Shown: piece after piece, positions 26,090-34,995 of the stretch
Layout: each line of letters begins with the position of its first letter
Position numbering within the stretch: the stretch's first letter is position 1
Origin: an uncultured Balneola sp.
Lineage (GTDB): Bacteria; Bacteroidota; Rhodothermia; Balneolales; Balneolaceae
DNA: 36,920 nt
Direction: 5' to 3'
Assembly (NCBI GenBank): GCA_902529115.1
Contig: CABZVB010000016.1
Location: forward strand, 1-36,920
Notes under the pieces: generated by a model
Databases searched by the model: none
What the model saw: only the letters and a program-made list of their open reading frames with translations
What the model was told of the DNA's origin: nothing
Program-made: the position numbers and the translations under genes

Positions 26090-26773
26090 ATGAATTTTGA
26101 CTTACCCATATTAGCTCCTTCTATTCTAGCCGCTAACAAAGCTCAATTAGGCGCCCAAGTCCAGGCCGCGCTCGACGGAGGGGCCCAATGGATCCACTGC
26201 GATATAATGGATGGGCATTTTGTTCCTAATATTAGTTTTGGCCCCAATGTTGTAGCGTCAGTCGCCCGAATTTCTGATGAAGCATTTATGGATGTACACT
26301 TGATGATTAAGAATCCGGATCAGTATATACAAGATTTTTATAATGCAGGAGCCGATCTTATTTCTGTGCACGCAGAAGCCTGTGTCCATTTGCACCGTAC
26401 CATTCAACTCATTCGGTCCCATGGGACCATGGCCGGAGTGGTAATCAATCCAGCCACCCCTGTATCAGCCATCGAGCCCATCTTAGCTGAGGTTGACTTG
26501 GTACTTTTGATGAGTGTAAATCCTGGTTTTGGTGGCCAAAAATTTATCCCAGCCACCTTAACAAAAGTACAGAAACTCGTTGAGCTACGAGAAAAGTATA
26601 AACTCTCTTTCCTCATAGAAATTGATGGAGGTGTAAATTCCAAAAATATCATTGATATTGCCAAAGCAGGGGTCGACGTATTAGTGGCAGGCAATGCTGT
26701 CTTTTCTGCAGAAAATATTACCAACAAAGTTGTGGAACTTCAGCGCAACCTTTCGAATTTAAGGAGTGAATGA
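26090..26773 (+). CDS. rpe: Ribulose-phosphate 3-epimerase
   Basis: Interconverts ribulose 5-phosphate and xylulose 5-phosphate in the pentose phosphate pathway. The 227-residue length is normal and the family blocks are present: LAPSILAAN, the metal-binding HCDIMDGHFVPNISFGP, DVHLMIKNP, LLMSVNPGFGGQKFIP (phosphate loop) and IDGGVNSKN. The stop codon overlaps the start of phoH (ATGA at 26770-26773), so the two genes are translationally coupled. Confidence 0.97.
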   Translation: MNFDLPILAPSILAANKAQLGAQVQAALDGGAQWIHCDIMDGHFVPNISFGPNVVASVARISDEAFMDVHLMIKNPDQYIQDFYNAGADLISVHAEACVHLHRTIQLIRSHGTMAGVVINPATPVSAIEPILAEVDLVLLMSVNPGFGGQKFIPATLTKVQKLVELREKYKLSFLIEIDGGVNSKNIIDIAKAGVDVLVAGNAVFSAENITNKVVELQRNLSNLRSE

Positions 26774-27804
26774 CCGAAGATACCAGCTCATACTCCGAAC
26801 ACCTAATCTCAACCGAGGGTATAAGTCACGTTCAGCTTTTTGGGTTGAATGATGAAAACCTGCGCTTGCTCGACCAAGCCTTCCCAGAAACACGTTTTAA
26901 TGCTCGAGGCGAGCGAGTCAAATTAAATGGCCCTGATACACAAATTGCACAAGCACGACTGATTATCAAAGGTATGGTCGAGGTGGCTATTCGAGGAAAT
27001 GATGTTCGTGAGGGTGACGTAAAAACACTAATCCGCCTTAATGGCAAAGCACCAAAAGCGATAACGGTGGATTCAATTACCGGAAAGGGCGATGTTATTT
27101 TGTACACTCATCGTGGCGAACCTGTGCGAGCAAAGACTTCTGGACAAGTCCAGATGGTTAAGTCTTCCGAGAAACATGACATTCTTTTTGCGATTGGACC
27201 TGCAGGAACAGGGAAAACCTATACCTCTGTTGCCTTGGCAGTAAAAGCGCTAAAAGAGCGTAAGGTTCAAAAGATTATTTTGGCTCGACCAGCGGTGGAA
27301 GCAGGCGAAACACTCGGTTTTTTGCCGGGTGATCTACGAGAGAAGATTGATCCTTACCTGCGCCCCTTATACGATGCTTTAGAAGATATGCTGGATCAAG
27401 AAAAACTGAACCTGAACCTGCAAAAAAATACCATCGAGATTGCCCCACTCGCCTACATGCGTGGACGGACTCTAAACAATGCATTTGTCATTTTGGATGA
27501 GGCCCAAAATGCAACCAATACCCAGATGAAGATGTTTCTCACACGTATTGGATTCAACTCTCGGGCCATCATAACCGGAGACATAACCCAAACGGATTTA
27601 CCCCGGAAACATGAATCAGGATTAATCTCCATCCAACGAATCTTACAAGATATAGAAGGTATCGATTTTATTTATCTGAATGATGGTGACGTGGTCCGTC
27701 ATAAGTTGGTGAAGGATATTATCAATGCCTACGATAAGTATGTGCTAGAGGAGCATAGTCCCATGAACGGGAAACGAAACTCTTCAAAAAAGAGCAACGA
27801 TTAG
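26770..27804 (+). CDS. phoH: PhoH family ATPase
   Basis: Cytoplasmic P-loop ATPase related to helicase cores, linked in other bacteria to RNA metabolism and ribosome maturation. The 344 residues have an N-terminal KH-like region (about 17-80) and Walker A GPAGTGKT at 143-150. Downstream come ARPAVEAGETLGFLPGDL, MRGRTLNNAFVILDEAQN (Walker B), and GDITQTDLP. The ATG overlaps the rpe stop and is preceded by AAGGAG. Length and motif order are typical. Twelve bases separate it from the MBL-fold gene. Confidence 0.95.
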   Translation: MTEDTSSYSEHLISTEGISHVQLFGLNDENLRLLDQAFPETRFNARGERVKLNGPDTQIAQARLIIKGMVEVAIRGNDVREGDVKTLIRLNGKAPKAITVDSITGKGDVILYTHRGEPVRAKTSGQVQMVKSSEKHDILFAIGPAGTGKTYTSVALAVKALKERKVQKIILARPAVEAGETLGFLPGDLREKIDPYLRPLYDALEDMLDQEKLNLNLQKNTIEIAPLAYMRGRTLNNAFVILDEAQNATNTQMKMFLTRIGFNSRAIITGDITQTDLPRKHESGLISIQRILQDIEGIDFIYLNDGDVVRHKLVKDIINAYDKYVLEEHSPMNGKRNSSKKSND

Positions 27805-27816
27805 CCCCTATTACCC

Positions 27817-28614
27817 ATGAAAAGTTGGTGTACCCCTCTGTATGAAGGAACATTTTCAGTTGGCTTGGATAAGAAGTTTTTTTCTATCCCCAGAGACGGA
27901 AAGCCAGCAAAGGGTGCATTGAAAATTTCACTGAATCCTTTTTTAATAGTTAATGAAAAGCGTGTGATTCTAATTGATACGGGTATTGGATCTTTTGGGG
28001 AAGATACCGGGGTCGAGCGATTATTTGAGAATATAGAGCGCCATGGAATTGCTGACTATGAAGTGACCGATATATTTATGAGTCACTTGCATTATGACCA
28101 TATGGGTGGCTTGGCCCATCAGAATTCGGGCTTTTGGGAGCTTAGTTTTCCCAAGGCTAAGTTGTGGGTGAGCAAGGAAGATTGGGCTAGAGTGACGGCC
28201 AAAGAAGAGTTTTATGATGCTGAGAAAACCGAGTTTGTCGCTTTTTTGGATGCTCGAGCCGATCTATATTTTTTGGAAGCTGCGGATCAACCGTATCCTG
28301 AGATGCGGGTTGAACGCACTGGTGGACACACACAATTTCATCAAGTCCTTTGGTATAAAGATGAGGATTTGAACTTGATGATGGCCGGTGATGTGATGGC
28401 GACTCGTGCGCAGGTGAACCGGGTGTTTGCTGCCAAGTATGATTATGATCCCGAGGAAAGCAAGCAGCAGCGGATGCGATTGGCTCGGGAGGCCTATGAG
28501 GTTGGGGTGACAATTTTAGCCTATCATGATGAGGAGTGCTCGATGTTTCGGATTGTGGATTATGACCCTAAACTAGGCTATGTGACCGAACCGGTACGTG
28601 GAGGGCGACCATGA
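27817..28614 (+). CDS. MBL-fold metallo-hydrolase
   Basis: A zinc-dependent hydrolase of the metallo-beta-lactamase fold, 265 residues. All five motifs are present: Asp54 region (LIDTGIG), HLHYDH at 90-95, His171 in GGHTQFH, bridging Asp192 (MMAGDVMA) and His237 (AYHDE). The layout resembles quorum-quenching lactonase or thiol-hydrolase-like members, but the substrate cannot be told. There is no signal peptide, so it is cytoplasmic. It lies 12 bases after phoH and its stop overlaps the start of the nucleoside phosphorylase gene (ATGA). Confidence 0.88.
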   Translation: MKSWCTPLYEGTFSVGLDKKFFSIPRDGKPAKGALKISLNPFLIVNEKRVILIDTGIGSFGEDTGVERLFENIERHGIADYEVTDIFMSHLHYDHMGGLAHQNSGFWELSFPKAKLWVSKEDWARVTAKEEFYDAEKTEFVAFLDARADLYFLEAADQPYPEMRVERTGGHTQFHQVLWYKDEDLNLMMAGDVMATRAQVNRVFAAKYDYDPEESKQQRMRLAREAYEVGVTILAYHDEECSMFRIVDYDPKLGYVTEPVRGGRP

Positions 28615-29444
28615 GTGGTTTAGATGTAGATTTAGGTCGTGATTTTAATGATAATTTGACTAAAAAAATGGAAGAAATCCTCAGCTATTTGCAGTCGCAA
28701 GGCTGCCCCGAACAGATTCATGCTGGGGTTATTTTAGGCTCTGGACTTGGAGAGTATACCGAAGCGCTTCGCATAACCCATACTATCCCCTATTCCGATA
28801 TCCCTTCCTTTCCGCAGTCTACAGTTGAAGGTCATTCTGGTGCGCTTATTTTTGGTAACCTCGAAGATCGTACGATCATGGCCTTTTCAGGACGTTTTCA
28901 TTTTTATGAGGGTTACGAGATTGACGAAACGGTAATTCCTGTCCAATTAATACATGCGATTGGAGCAAAAAAGCTGTTGATATCCAATGCTGCGGGGGGG
29001 ATTAATTTGTCGTACAATGTGGGTGACCTTATGGTCATTGATAATATTATTCGGCCCCATCGCCGCATGATGCAGCAATCATCAAAGTGGCACTGGAATA
29101 TGAAAAGCTATTCTGATATAGCCTTTACTTCTGCTATCAAGTTGGGGTTAACCGTTCACCGCGGCAATTATTTGTATGTATTTGGTCCCAATTACGAAAC
29201 TAAAGCCGAAATTCATGCCTACCGAATCATGGGTGGGGATGCAGTTGGAATGAGCACAGCTGCAGAGTTGATGGAAGCTACTCGTCTTGGGTTACCAGTG
29301 GTGGGTATTTCAGTCATTACCAATGCTGCTGCTGGGATTACCCGAGAAGCGTTGAATCATGATGAGGTAAAAGTAGCAGCCAGTGCACGTAAAGAAGATT
29401 TCGCTCTCTTAGTCAGCCGCTTGATTATTGAGGATTGGGTTTAG
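28611..29444 (+). CDS. punA: Purine-nucleoside phosphorylase, class I
   Basis: Cleaves purine nucleosides with phosphate to free base and pentose 1-phosphate (purine salvage). The 277 residues fit the trimeric PNP/MTAP class: VILGSGLGEY phosphate loop, VEGHSG, FSGRFHFYEGY, SNAAGGIN, the base-binding GPNYETKAEI, GMSTAAE, and ISVITNAAAG with the conserved Asn. Asn in the last block favours PNP over MTA phosphorylase. The gene symbol follows common usage; deoD would imply the hexameric class, which this is not. ATGA overlap with the previous gene. A later in-frame ATG (residue 20) is possible. Confidence 0.93.
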   Translation: MSGLDVDLGRDFNDNLTKKMEEILSYLQSQGCPEQIHAGVILGSGLGEYTEALRITHTIPYSDIPSFPQSTVEGHSGALIFGNLEDRTIMAFSGRFHFYEGYEIDETVIPVQLIHAIGAKKLLISNAAGGINLSYNVGDLMVIDNIIRPHRRMMQQSSKWHWNMKSYSDIAFTSAIKLGLTVHRGNYLYVFGPNYETKAEIHAYRIMGGDAVGMSTAAELMEATRLGLPVVGISVITNAAAGITREALNHDEVKVAASARKEDFALLVSRLIIEDWV

Positions 29445-29590
29445 GCTTGGATATGTGATTGTAGGAGTTTTTGTATGTGTATTTTGTAGCTTATAGCTAG
29501 GCTAATGATATAATGTTAAAACTATTGGTCATTAAGTTAATAAGCGGTATTAGTTAACCCCCGTAATATTGTTCAGATATTTATACTGAC

Positions 29591-31018
29591 CTACTGTGTC
29601 GCCGCCACTCTAGGAATAGTCAAAATGGATTTCTGCCGACCATCCAAATACCAAACTCCACGCTCATCGAAATAGGCATCTTCCTCTAACATAATCCGAA
29701 TTTCTTTGCCCCACTCTTCGATATAACTAGCCGCATTCAACTCAATAGAATAAGCAGTATTCAAATGAAGGGGATAATCTCCCGTGCCGGGTACGCCACC
29801 TTGCGAATCCCACATACCCAAGGTTGTTCCTGCTGCATGACCGTGATAGCCAATAGGGTGCGTATAAATAGACGGTTTTATACCCTCATTTATGGCCTGA
29901 GCCCTTGACATTGCCAACACCTCATTCCCGGTGCGCCCTTCTTCAAAATTATTGGTAAAGATATCCTGTAGTCTATTTCCGCGGTCAAATGCATCAACCA
30001 GATAGGACGGTACTTCGGTTTCTCCTGGTTTAAGCACATAAAAATGTTGCTGTGTATCTGTATTTAGCCGCAAGTAGGTAATACCAAAATCTACATGTAG
30101 TAAATCTCCTGGCATGATGATGTCTGCTGAGGGACGAGAATCAAAGGTTCTTAAGTGATCAAATGACTCAGGGTCAACCCGTTGGATTGAAACGCTCGGA
30201 TGAAACCAGGTAATCAAGTTTAGATCCCGAATACGCTCACGCAACCACCATATCACATCTTCAGTAGATGTAATACCTGGGTGAATCACCCGCTCAGAAA
30301 AGGCTTCCTCTAAAATGCCATGAGCGATTCGCACAATATGAGGGTAAAGATCACGTTCTTTGGCCGACCGTGTTTCCAACCAACCTACGGCCACTTTCTC
30401 AGCCGAAACCACCCGGGAAGCATATTTACTGCCAATGTTATCCAAAAAATGCTCATAATCCGTTGCCACAATTCCATCAGCTAAGCCCCAATACTCCGAA
30501 CGATTAACGCCAATTCGCTGCGGATCTCGCTCCTCAATTATTTCTCTGAGCCGCTTCCACTGGTCGGGTTCCACTTCCTTATCCCAAGCCTTCTTAAACA
30601 CCTCACCCACATCATATCGTGCCACAGCCAAGGTTTCCAAGCCTTTACCAATTCCTTGATCATAAATCACTAGTATAGTTCTTCGCCTTGCCGCTAACCA
30701 TGTCGCAGGCAACATAGTCTCAATCACCGGATCCTCGTTGTACTCCCTTGATATAATAATCCACATATCAAATCCTTCCCGTCGCATAATATTTGGAAGC
30801 ACTGTTTTCACTCGATCGGCCAGCACTTCATCAATCACCTTGGCTCGTTCCTTCATCGACAAAATAGTCGATTCTGAGACCTGGTCCCCTGTTTGAGCAA
30901 CAGTTTCCGCAGACTGCAAGCTGCATATTACCACAAACAACAAAGTACAAGCTGAAAGTAGTAGATTCCTGTTCTTGATCATCATATTCGTTGTATGTTT
31001 TATAGTAGCTGCTTTCAT
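29591..31018 (-). CDS. Secreted M24 family (Xaa-Pro aminopeptidase-like) metallopeptidase
   Basis: 475 residues. A signal peptide (LLLSACTLLFVVICSLQSAE, ending VAQ) places it outside the cytoplasm; one of the ATGs at codons 12-13 may be the true start. An N-terminal creatinase-like domain (about 50-225) precedes the pita-bread catalytic domain. Metal ligands are Asp310 and Asp321 (HVDFGITYLRLNTD), His387 or His394 in THPIGYHGH, and Glu in SIELNA and MLEEDAYF, so the site looks intact. It is a single minus-strand gene, convergent with the phosphorylase gene; no obvious terminator was seen in the 146 bases between them. Confidence 0.88.
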   Translation of the reverse strand: MKAATIKHTTNMMIKNRNLLLSACTLLFVVICSLQSAETVAQTGDQVSESTILSMKERAKVIDEVLADRVKTVLPNIMRREGFDMWIIISREYNEDPVIETMLPATWLAARRRTILVIYDQGIGKGLETLAVARYDVGEVFKKAWDKEVEPDQWKRLREIIEERDPQRIGVNRSEYWGLADGIVATDYEHFLDNIGSKYASRVVSAEKVAVGWLETRSAKERDLYPHIVRIAHGILEEAFSERVIHPGITSTEDVIWWLRERIRDLNLITWFHPSVSIQRVDPESFDHLRTFDSRPSADIIMPGDLLHVDFGITYLRLNTDTQQHFYVLKPGETEVPSYLVDAFDRGNRLQDIFTNNFEEGRTGNEVLAMSRAQAINEGIKPSIYTHPIGYHGHAAGTTLGMWDSQGGVPGTGDYPLHLNTAYSIELNAASYIEEWGKEIRIMLEEDAYFDERGVWYLDGRQKSILTIPRVAATQ

Positions 31019-31372
31019 TATTTATTGATTAGATTTAGGTTATCGATTTCAGTTTTTAATCCTTAATTAGCAGGGAATAGGATGTGTAATCTGCTTAAAT
31101 TTCGCTTGCAAGAAGTAGAATTATGGTTTATCTCAAGCTCAATGTGGTTCATAATGCCTCACATTCACCGTTTTAATATATATTCTATACTATACAGCTA
31201 CAAATTATTGTCCAATAACAACCCACTCCCCTAATATTATAATCTCTGTCCTATAGGCCCTTCGAACTTGCTAGGTCTTCTTTCTTGGGTTTGCCTTCAA
31301 TTCAACTCCAACACTTTTTGATATTCTCCACAAACTAGATGAGATATCTACCACTTGCCCTACTTATTTACA
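31019..31372. other. Intergenic region between the M24 peptidase and the HisC-like gene
   Basis: 354 bases with no convincing gene on either strand; frames are short and interrupted. The AT-rich part near 31175-31205 could hold the M24 promoter on the minus strand, but I cannot define boxes with confidence. No repeats or strong hairpins stand out. Confidence 0.5.
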
Positions 31373-32512
31373 CTAACTAGTGGACCAAGAGCTTTTCAAG
31401 GCTTGTTTGAGGTGTTCCATTTCTTCTTCTAAGCCCACTGTTATACGAATCCCGTTGGGAATGCCGAAGGGCGAGAGTTGGCGCACGATTATACCCAAGC
31501 GAAGTAGAGACTCAGTAATATGAAGGGCCTGAGTTTCATCAGGAGCCAATAACATAACAAAATTAGCCGAGGATGGAACATGAGGAATATCATGATGGGC
31601 TAAAAATGCCTCTAAATCTTGGCGAGCTTTTCGGGTCTGAAGAATGGATTTGGTTAGAAAATGATCATCCTCTAGCGCTGAAATAGCTGCTGCTTCACTA
31701 ATTCCGGAGGGTTCAAAAGTATTTTTAGTTTTCCAAAGCGTTTTTATTAATTGCGCTGGACCAAGAGCGTAACCTACTCGAAAAGAGGCCAGTCCATATG
31801 CCTTTGAAAAGGTGCGTAAAATGAGCGTATTCGGGTGTGCAGCCGTATTCTTTTGGTTGACAATTGGTAGCGAATCAGGATAAAGAGGGTTTTCGCGGGC
31901 AAATTCAAAATAAGCTTCGTCGAGAATCAAGATCACCTCTTCAGGCAAGTAGCGCATTAGCATTCCCAACTCCTCTTTAGTAATAATGGTACCAGTGGGA
32001 TTGTTTGGATTAGCAATGTACACCGCCCTAGTTCGTTCGTTAATACTAGCCGCAATGGCCCCAATATCGAATCGATAATCAGATTTTAGAGGAATTTGAA
32101 CAACGGGTATTTGATGAATGTGAGCTTGAATATTGAGCCCCACAAAGGTGGCCGATACTGTGATAATTTCGTCTTCAGGGCCAAAAAATGTGCGGCAAAA
32201 CAGGCCCAACAAACTCTCTGACCCTGCCCCAATTACCAATTGTTCCTGCTCACATGATAGTTTAGCCGCTAACTTGGCCCGTAGATTATTAGCCAATGCT
32301 GATGGATAATTATTAGCAACCTGCATGGCCTTACCTACCGCTTTAGGGACACCCGGCGCAAAACCCCACCTATTTTCATTGGAAGCTAGCTTTGAAATTC
32401 TTGATGGCTTATAAGTCAACACCACTTCGTCTATAGTTTTTCCAGGAACATAGCCTTTCAACGCTCGTATGTGCGTTGGGATTATCTCCAACATATCGCG
32501 CTCAGTTGACAT
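31373..32512 (-). CDS. Histidinol-phosphate aminotransferase-like PLP enzyme (HisC family)
   Basis: Fold type I aminotransferase, 379 residues. Visible are LASNENRWG near the N-terminus, the YPSA block, GAGSESLL, IANPNNPTGT, LILDEAYFEF, PLP lysine Lys237 in TFSKAYGLASFRVGY and the C-terminal NGIRITVG arginine. These are the hisC signatures. No other histidine-biosynthesis gene lies nearby, so it could serve histidine, or aromatic amino acids as some stand-alone HisC homologues do; the symbol is therefore left blank. It is divergent from the SDR gene with a 75-90 base gap. Confidence 0.9.
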   Translation of the reverse strand: MSTERDMLEIIPTHIRALKGYVPGKTIDEVVLTYKPSRISKLASNENRWGFAPGVPKAVGKAMQVANNYPSALANNLRAKLAAKLSCEQEQLVIGAGSESLLGLFCRTFFGPEDEIITVSATFVGLNIQAHIHQIPVVQIPLKSDYRFDIGAIAASINERTRAVYIANPNNPTGTIITKEELGMLMRYLPEEVILILDEAYFEFARENPLYPDSLPIVNQKNTAAHPNTLILRTFSKAYGLASFRVGYALGPAQLIKTLWKTKNTFEPSGISEAAAISALEDDHFLTKSILQTRKARQDLEAFLAHHDIPHVPSSANFVMLLAPDETQALHITESLLRLGIIVRQLSPFGIPNGIRITVGLEEEMEHLKQALKSSWSTS

Positions 32513-32601
32513 ATAATTGGATTTTTGATTACTTACCTGTCTATAAGATAATAGCCAAGCTTTTCATTTACTAGCACCATAAGAAGTTGTATTTTATTCT
32601 A

Positions 32602-33315
32602 GTGAATAACTTTGACCTCAATAAAAATATTGTCATTACTGGGGCCAGCCGAGGAATAGGTTTGGCTACTGTTAAGCATTTATTATCTACCGGACACCGC
32701 GTCTTTGGTCTAAGTAGAAGCGAAATGGACCCCGAATTACGCTCATTTTCCTCCAAACAGCCGGGCGAATTACACTGGCATACTACAGATACCGAGCTCA
32801 CGAATGTATCCAAAGCCATTGCAAGAGTTTTACCGGATAACGAACAGCTTGACGGGCTTATCCACAACGCCGGACTACTCATCAATAAACCCTTTTCTGA
32901 AACATCCGAAGACGACTGGTTAATGCAATTCGAGGTAAACGTATTTATGGTATTTCGTTGGACACGAGGGCTTGAATCATTGATGGGGAATGGGAGTCAT
33001 ATTGTGCACATTTCCAGTATGGGCGGGGTACAGGGTAGTTCTAAATTCCCAGGACTCAGTTTGTACAGCGCGGCAAAGGGAGCGGTGAGTATCTTCACAG
33101 AAAGCTTGAGCACCGAATGGGTTGAGCGAGGGATAGCAGTTAATGCCTTGGCCCTAGGGGCGGTACAAACCGAGATGTTAGATGAGGCTTTTCCAGGGCT
33201 TCAAGCTCCGGTAGAGCCTAAAGTTATGGGCGCATATATCGCCGACTTTTGTTTGAAGGGGCACCGTTTATTCAATGGCAAAATCCTACAAGTTGCCATG
33301 CAAAATCCTGCCTGA
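32602..33315 (+). CDS. Short-chain dehydrogenase/reductase (SDR), non-ATG start
   Basis: NAD(P)-dependent oxidoreductase of the classical SDR family, about 237 residues. The Rossmann motif TGASRGIG sits at residues 14-21, NAG at the fourth strand, HISSMGG supplies the catalytic Ser, and YSAAKG supplies Tyr-x-x-x-Lys. No ATG precedes the Rossmann motif in frame; the candidates are GTG 32602 and TTG 32587. I use GTG because it is the commoner alternative and gives an N-terminus of normal length. Codons upstream of TTG offer no better start. It is divergent from the HisC-like gene; the substrate is unknown. Confidence 0.88.
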   Translation: MNNFDLNKNIVITGASRGIGLATVKHLLSTGHRVFGLSRSEMDPELRSFSSKQPGELHWHTTDTELTNVSKAIARVLPDNEQLDGLIHNAGLLINKPFSETSEDDWLMQFEVNVFMVFRWTRGLESLMGNGSHIVHISSMGGVQGSSKFPGLSLYSAAKGAVSIFTESLSTEWVERGIAVNALALGAVQTEMLDEAFPGLQAPVEPKVMGAYIADFCLKGHRLFNGKILQVAMQNPA

Positions 33316-33395
33316 AATTTTTGTATTATCAACACATGCTAATTATCACATTTTTTATTCGATCCTTCGCTTATTTTAATACTCACTTTTATATT

Positions 33396-34007
33396 ATGGC
33401 ACTAAAAAAAATGTTTTTAAGGGTAGTTGCTGGAGCGACTATTCTAATTTTATCTTGGGCTATTGAACCTTACAAAGCGACTGCTCAAACCATCAATATC
33501 TTGGGTGAAAATACACTCAATGGAGCACTCACAGGAACACTTCTAGGTGGGGCTAGTATGGCCTTGACTGACGATACTAAATTTTATCCACTACGAGTAG
33601 GATTGGGGTTAGGTACTTTGTACGGACTTGGTATGGGGGCTTATGACCTACTCCAAACAGAAGGTAATCCTGGAATTGTATCAGGAATTTTCAACGATGG
33701 ACGTAACTCTACGATCATTGTTCTTTTAGATACCTTTTATGGTGCTGCTGCTGGAGCTGTTGTTGCTACCTCCGTCATGCTTGTTGCTAACGAACCGTTG
33801 GTACAAGGGCTTCAATACGGTGCAGGAGCAGGAGCATTCGCCGGATTTGGCTTTGGGCTTTTTGACACCTTTGTATTGGCTGATCGATCAACTACCTTGG
33901 CTTTTATGCAACTTGGTACTTACGAAATTCCTGTTCAAAGTGAAGGAACTTGGCAGCTAAAACAGCAACCTAGAATAGATTTCGTTAGACTTTCGGTAAG
34001 CTTTTGA
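33396..34007 (+). CDS. Small glycine-rich exported membrane protein, unknown function
   Basis: I do not recognise a family. The preferred ATG at 33396 gives 203 residues with a Lys-rich start (MALKKMFLR) and a signal peptide ending KATAQ. The body has glycine/alanine-rich hydrophobic segments, e.g. LTGTLLGGASMALTD, LRVGLGLGTLYGLGMGAYD, TFYGAAAGAVVATSVMLVA and YGAGAGAFAGFGFGLFD, resembling a small bundle of glycine-zipper helices. It ends in a beta-like FVRLSVSF with terminal aromatic. The open frame extends upstream to 33249, but that part overlaps the SDR gene in another frame and lacks signal-like features. It is about 80 bases after the SDR stop. Confidence 0.7.
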   Translation: MALKKMFLRVVAGATILILSWAIEPYKATAQTINILGENTLNGALTGTLLGGASMALTDDTKFYPLRVGLGLGTLYGLGMGAYDLLQTEGNPGIVSGIFNDGRNSTIIVLLDTFYGAAAGAVVATSVMLVANEPLVQGLQYGAGAGAFAGFGFGLFDTFVLADRSTTLAFMQLGTYEIPVQSEGTWQLKQQPRIDFVRLSVSF

Positions 34008-34072
34008 GGTAAACATATGTTAGATTTTTGAACATTTTTAGGGTCTGATTATAACGCTAGTCATATATCATT

Positions 34073-34975
34073 TTAAGCGTCCTCATCCATTATATTTGCC
34101 ACCCCTTTTTTATCTATTTCGACCAAAGTCTTTATTATTTCTTTAACCGTTTGCATATGTCCTGTGAGCGAATGGTGTAATCCATCAGGAATATAATGCC
34201 AGGCTCGAGGACCATTTTCCCCCATTCGTTCTGCTTTTGGATCAACAATACCACCTATTTTTCCCGTTACAACATCCTGAACGGCCCTTAAATCTTCTGG
34301 TTGGATATAAAAATCATAGAGTGCATGCTCAGTGAGTAAATCCGTAATGACAGCTGCTGGACTAACCCATAAAGGTGGATGATCAAGAGTTTGATCCAGA
34401 ATTTCCTGGATAGCTTGAATATTCTCCCATGTATCTGAAAGTGGAATTAACGTTCTATCCGGATATACTGCTAAACGCTGTGCATCAAAAGTGCCAAGTG
34501 CGATGATTACCCAATCTGGATTATGTACCAACATATCGCGATCAAGACGGCGTAAAGCGTCCGTAGTTGTGTCATATGCCTGACTAGCATTAATCCATTT
34601 CAAATTTGTTTGCTCTTTACCTATATCAATTAGATGACTTAAAATATAGACCCAACCCTGAGCATCTAAACTTATAGAATCACCCAAAATAGCAATACAT
34701 TCTTCACCGTCGAACGGTAGAGCATCGAGTTGGTCCACTATTTCATCCTCTTTAAGTAATTCAAGAGCCGCTTGCCTAGCATTTTTTTGAAGATTAGCTC
34801 TAGCTCGCTCTAATTCTTGCTCTGTCCACCCGAGAAGAGCCGCTTCAATTTTAGCATGATTCTTTCCTGGATACAATGGAAATTGCGAAGATATGTTCAA
34901 AAAGGGTAATTTATACTGCTCTAAAACACCTCTTTCTTCACTATTGTGACTAGAATTAGTGCTCAGTTTCATCAA
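34073..34975 (-). CDS. SGNH/GDSL-type hydrolase with altered block III
   Basis: 300 residues. An N-terminal helical region of about 90 residues (charged, KIEAALLGWTEQELERARANL) precedes an SGNH fold: block I nucleophile in ILGDSIS, and block V DGLHHS with the Asp-x-x-His pair. Block III, usually Gly-x-Asn-Asp, reads LGTFDAQR, so the oxyanion-hole Asn is Phe (codon TTT). Family members usually act as esterases or acyltransferases on small acyl or acetyl groups; whether this one is active is uncertain. There is no signal peptide. It follows the acyl-CoA dehydrogenase gene by 20 bases on the same strand, so the two probably act on one acyl substrate. Confidence 0.75.
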   Translation of the reverse strand: MMKLSTNSSHNSEERGVLEQYKLPFLNISSQFPLYPGKNHAKIEAALLGWTEQELERARANLQKNARQAALELLKEDEIVDQLDALPFDGEECIAILGDSISLDAQGWVYILSHLIDIGKEQTNLKWINASQAYDTTTDALRRLDRDMLVHNPDWVIIALGTFDAQRLAVYPDRTLIPLSDTWENIQAIQEILDQTLDHPPLWVSPAAVITDLLTEHALYDFYIQPEDLRAVQDVVTGKIGGIVDPKAERMGENGPRAWHYIPDGLHHSLTGHMQTVKEIIKTLVEIDKKGVANIMDEDA

Positions 34976-34995
34976 CTATATCTAAGATTATCAGT

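Noticed and set aside
33249-33395. An N-terminal extension of 49 residues for the glycine-rich protein
   Set aside because: It overlaps the end of the SDR gene in another frame, and the signal peptide begins at the ATG at 33396.
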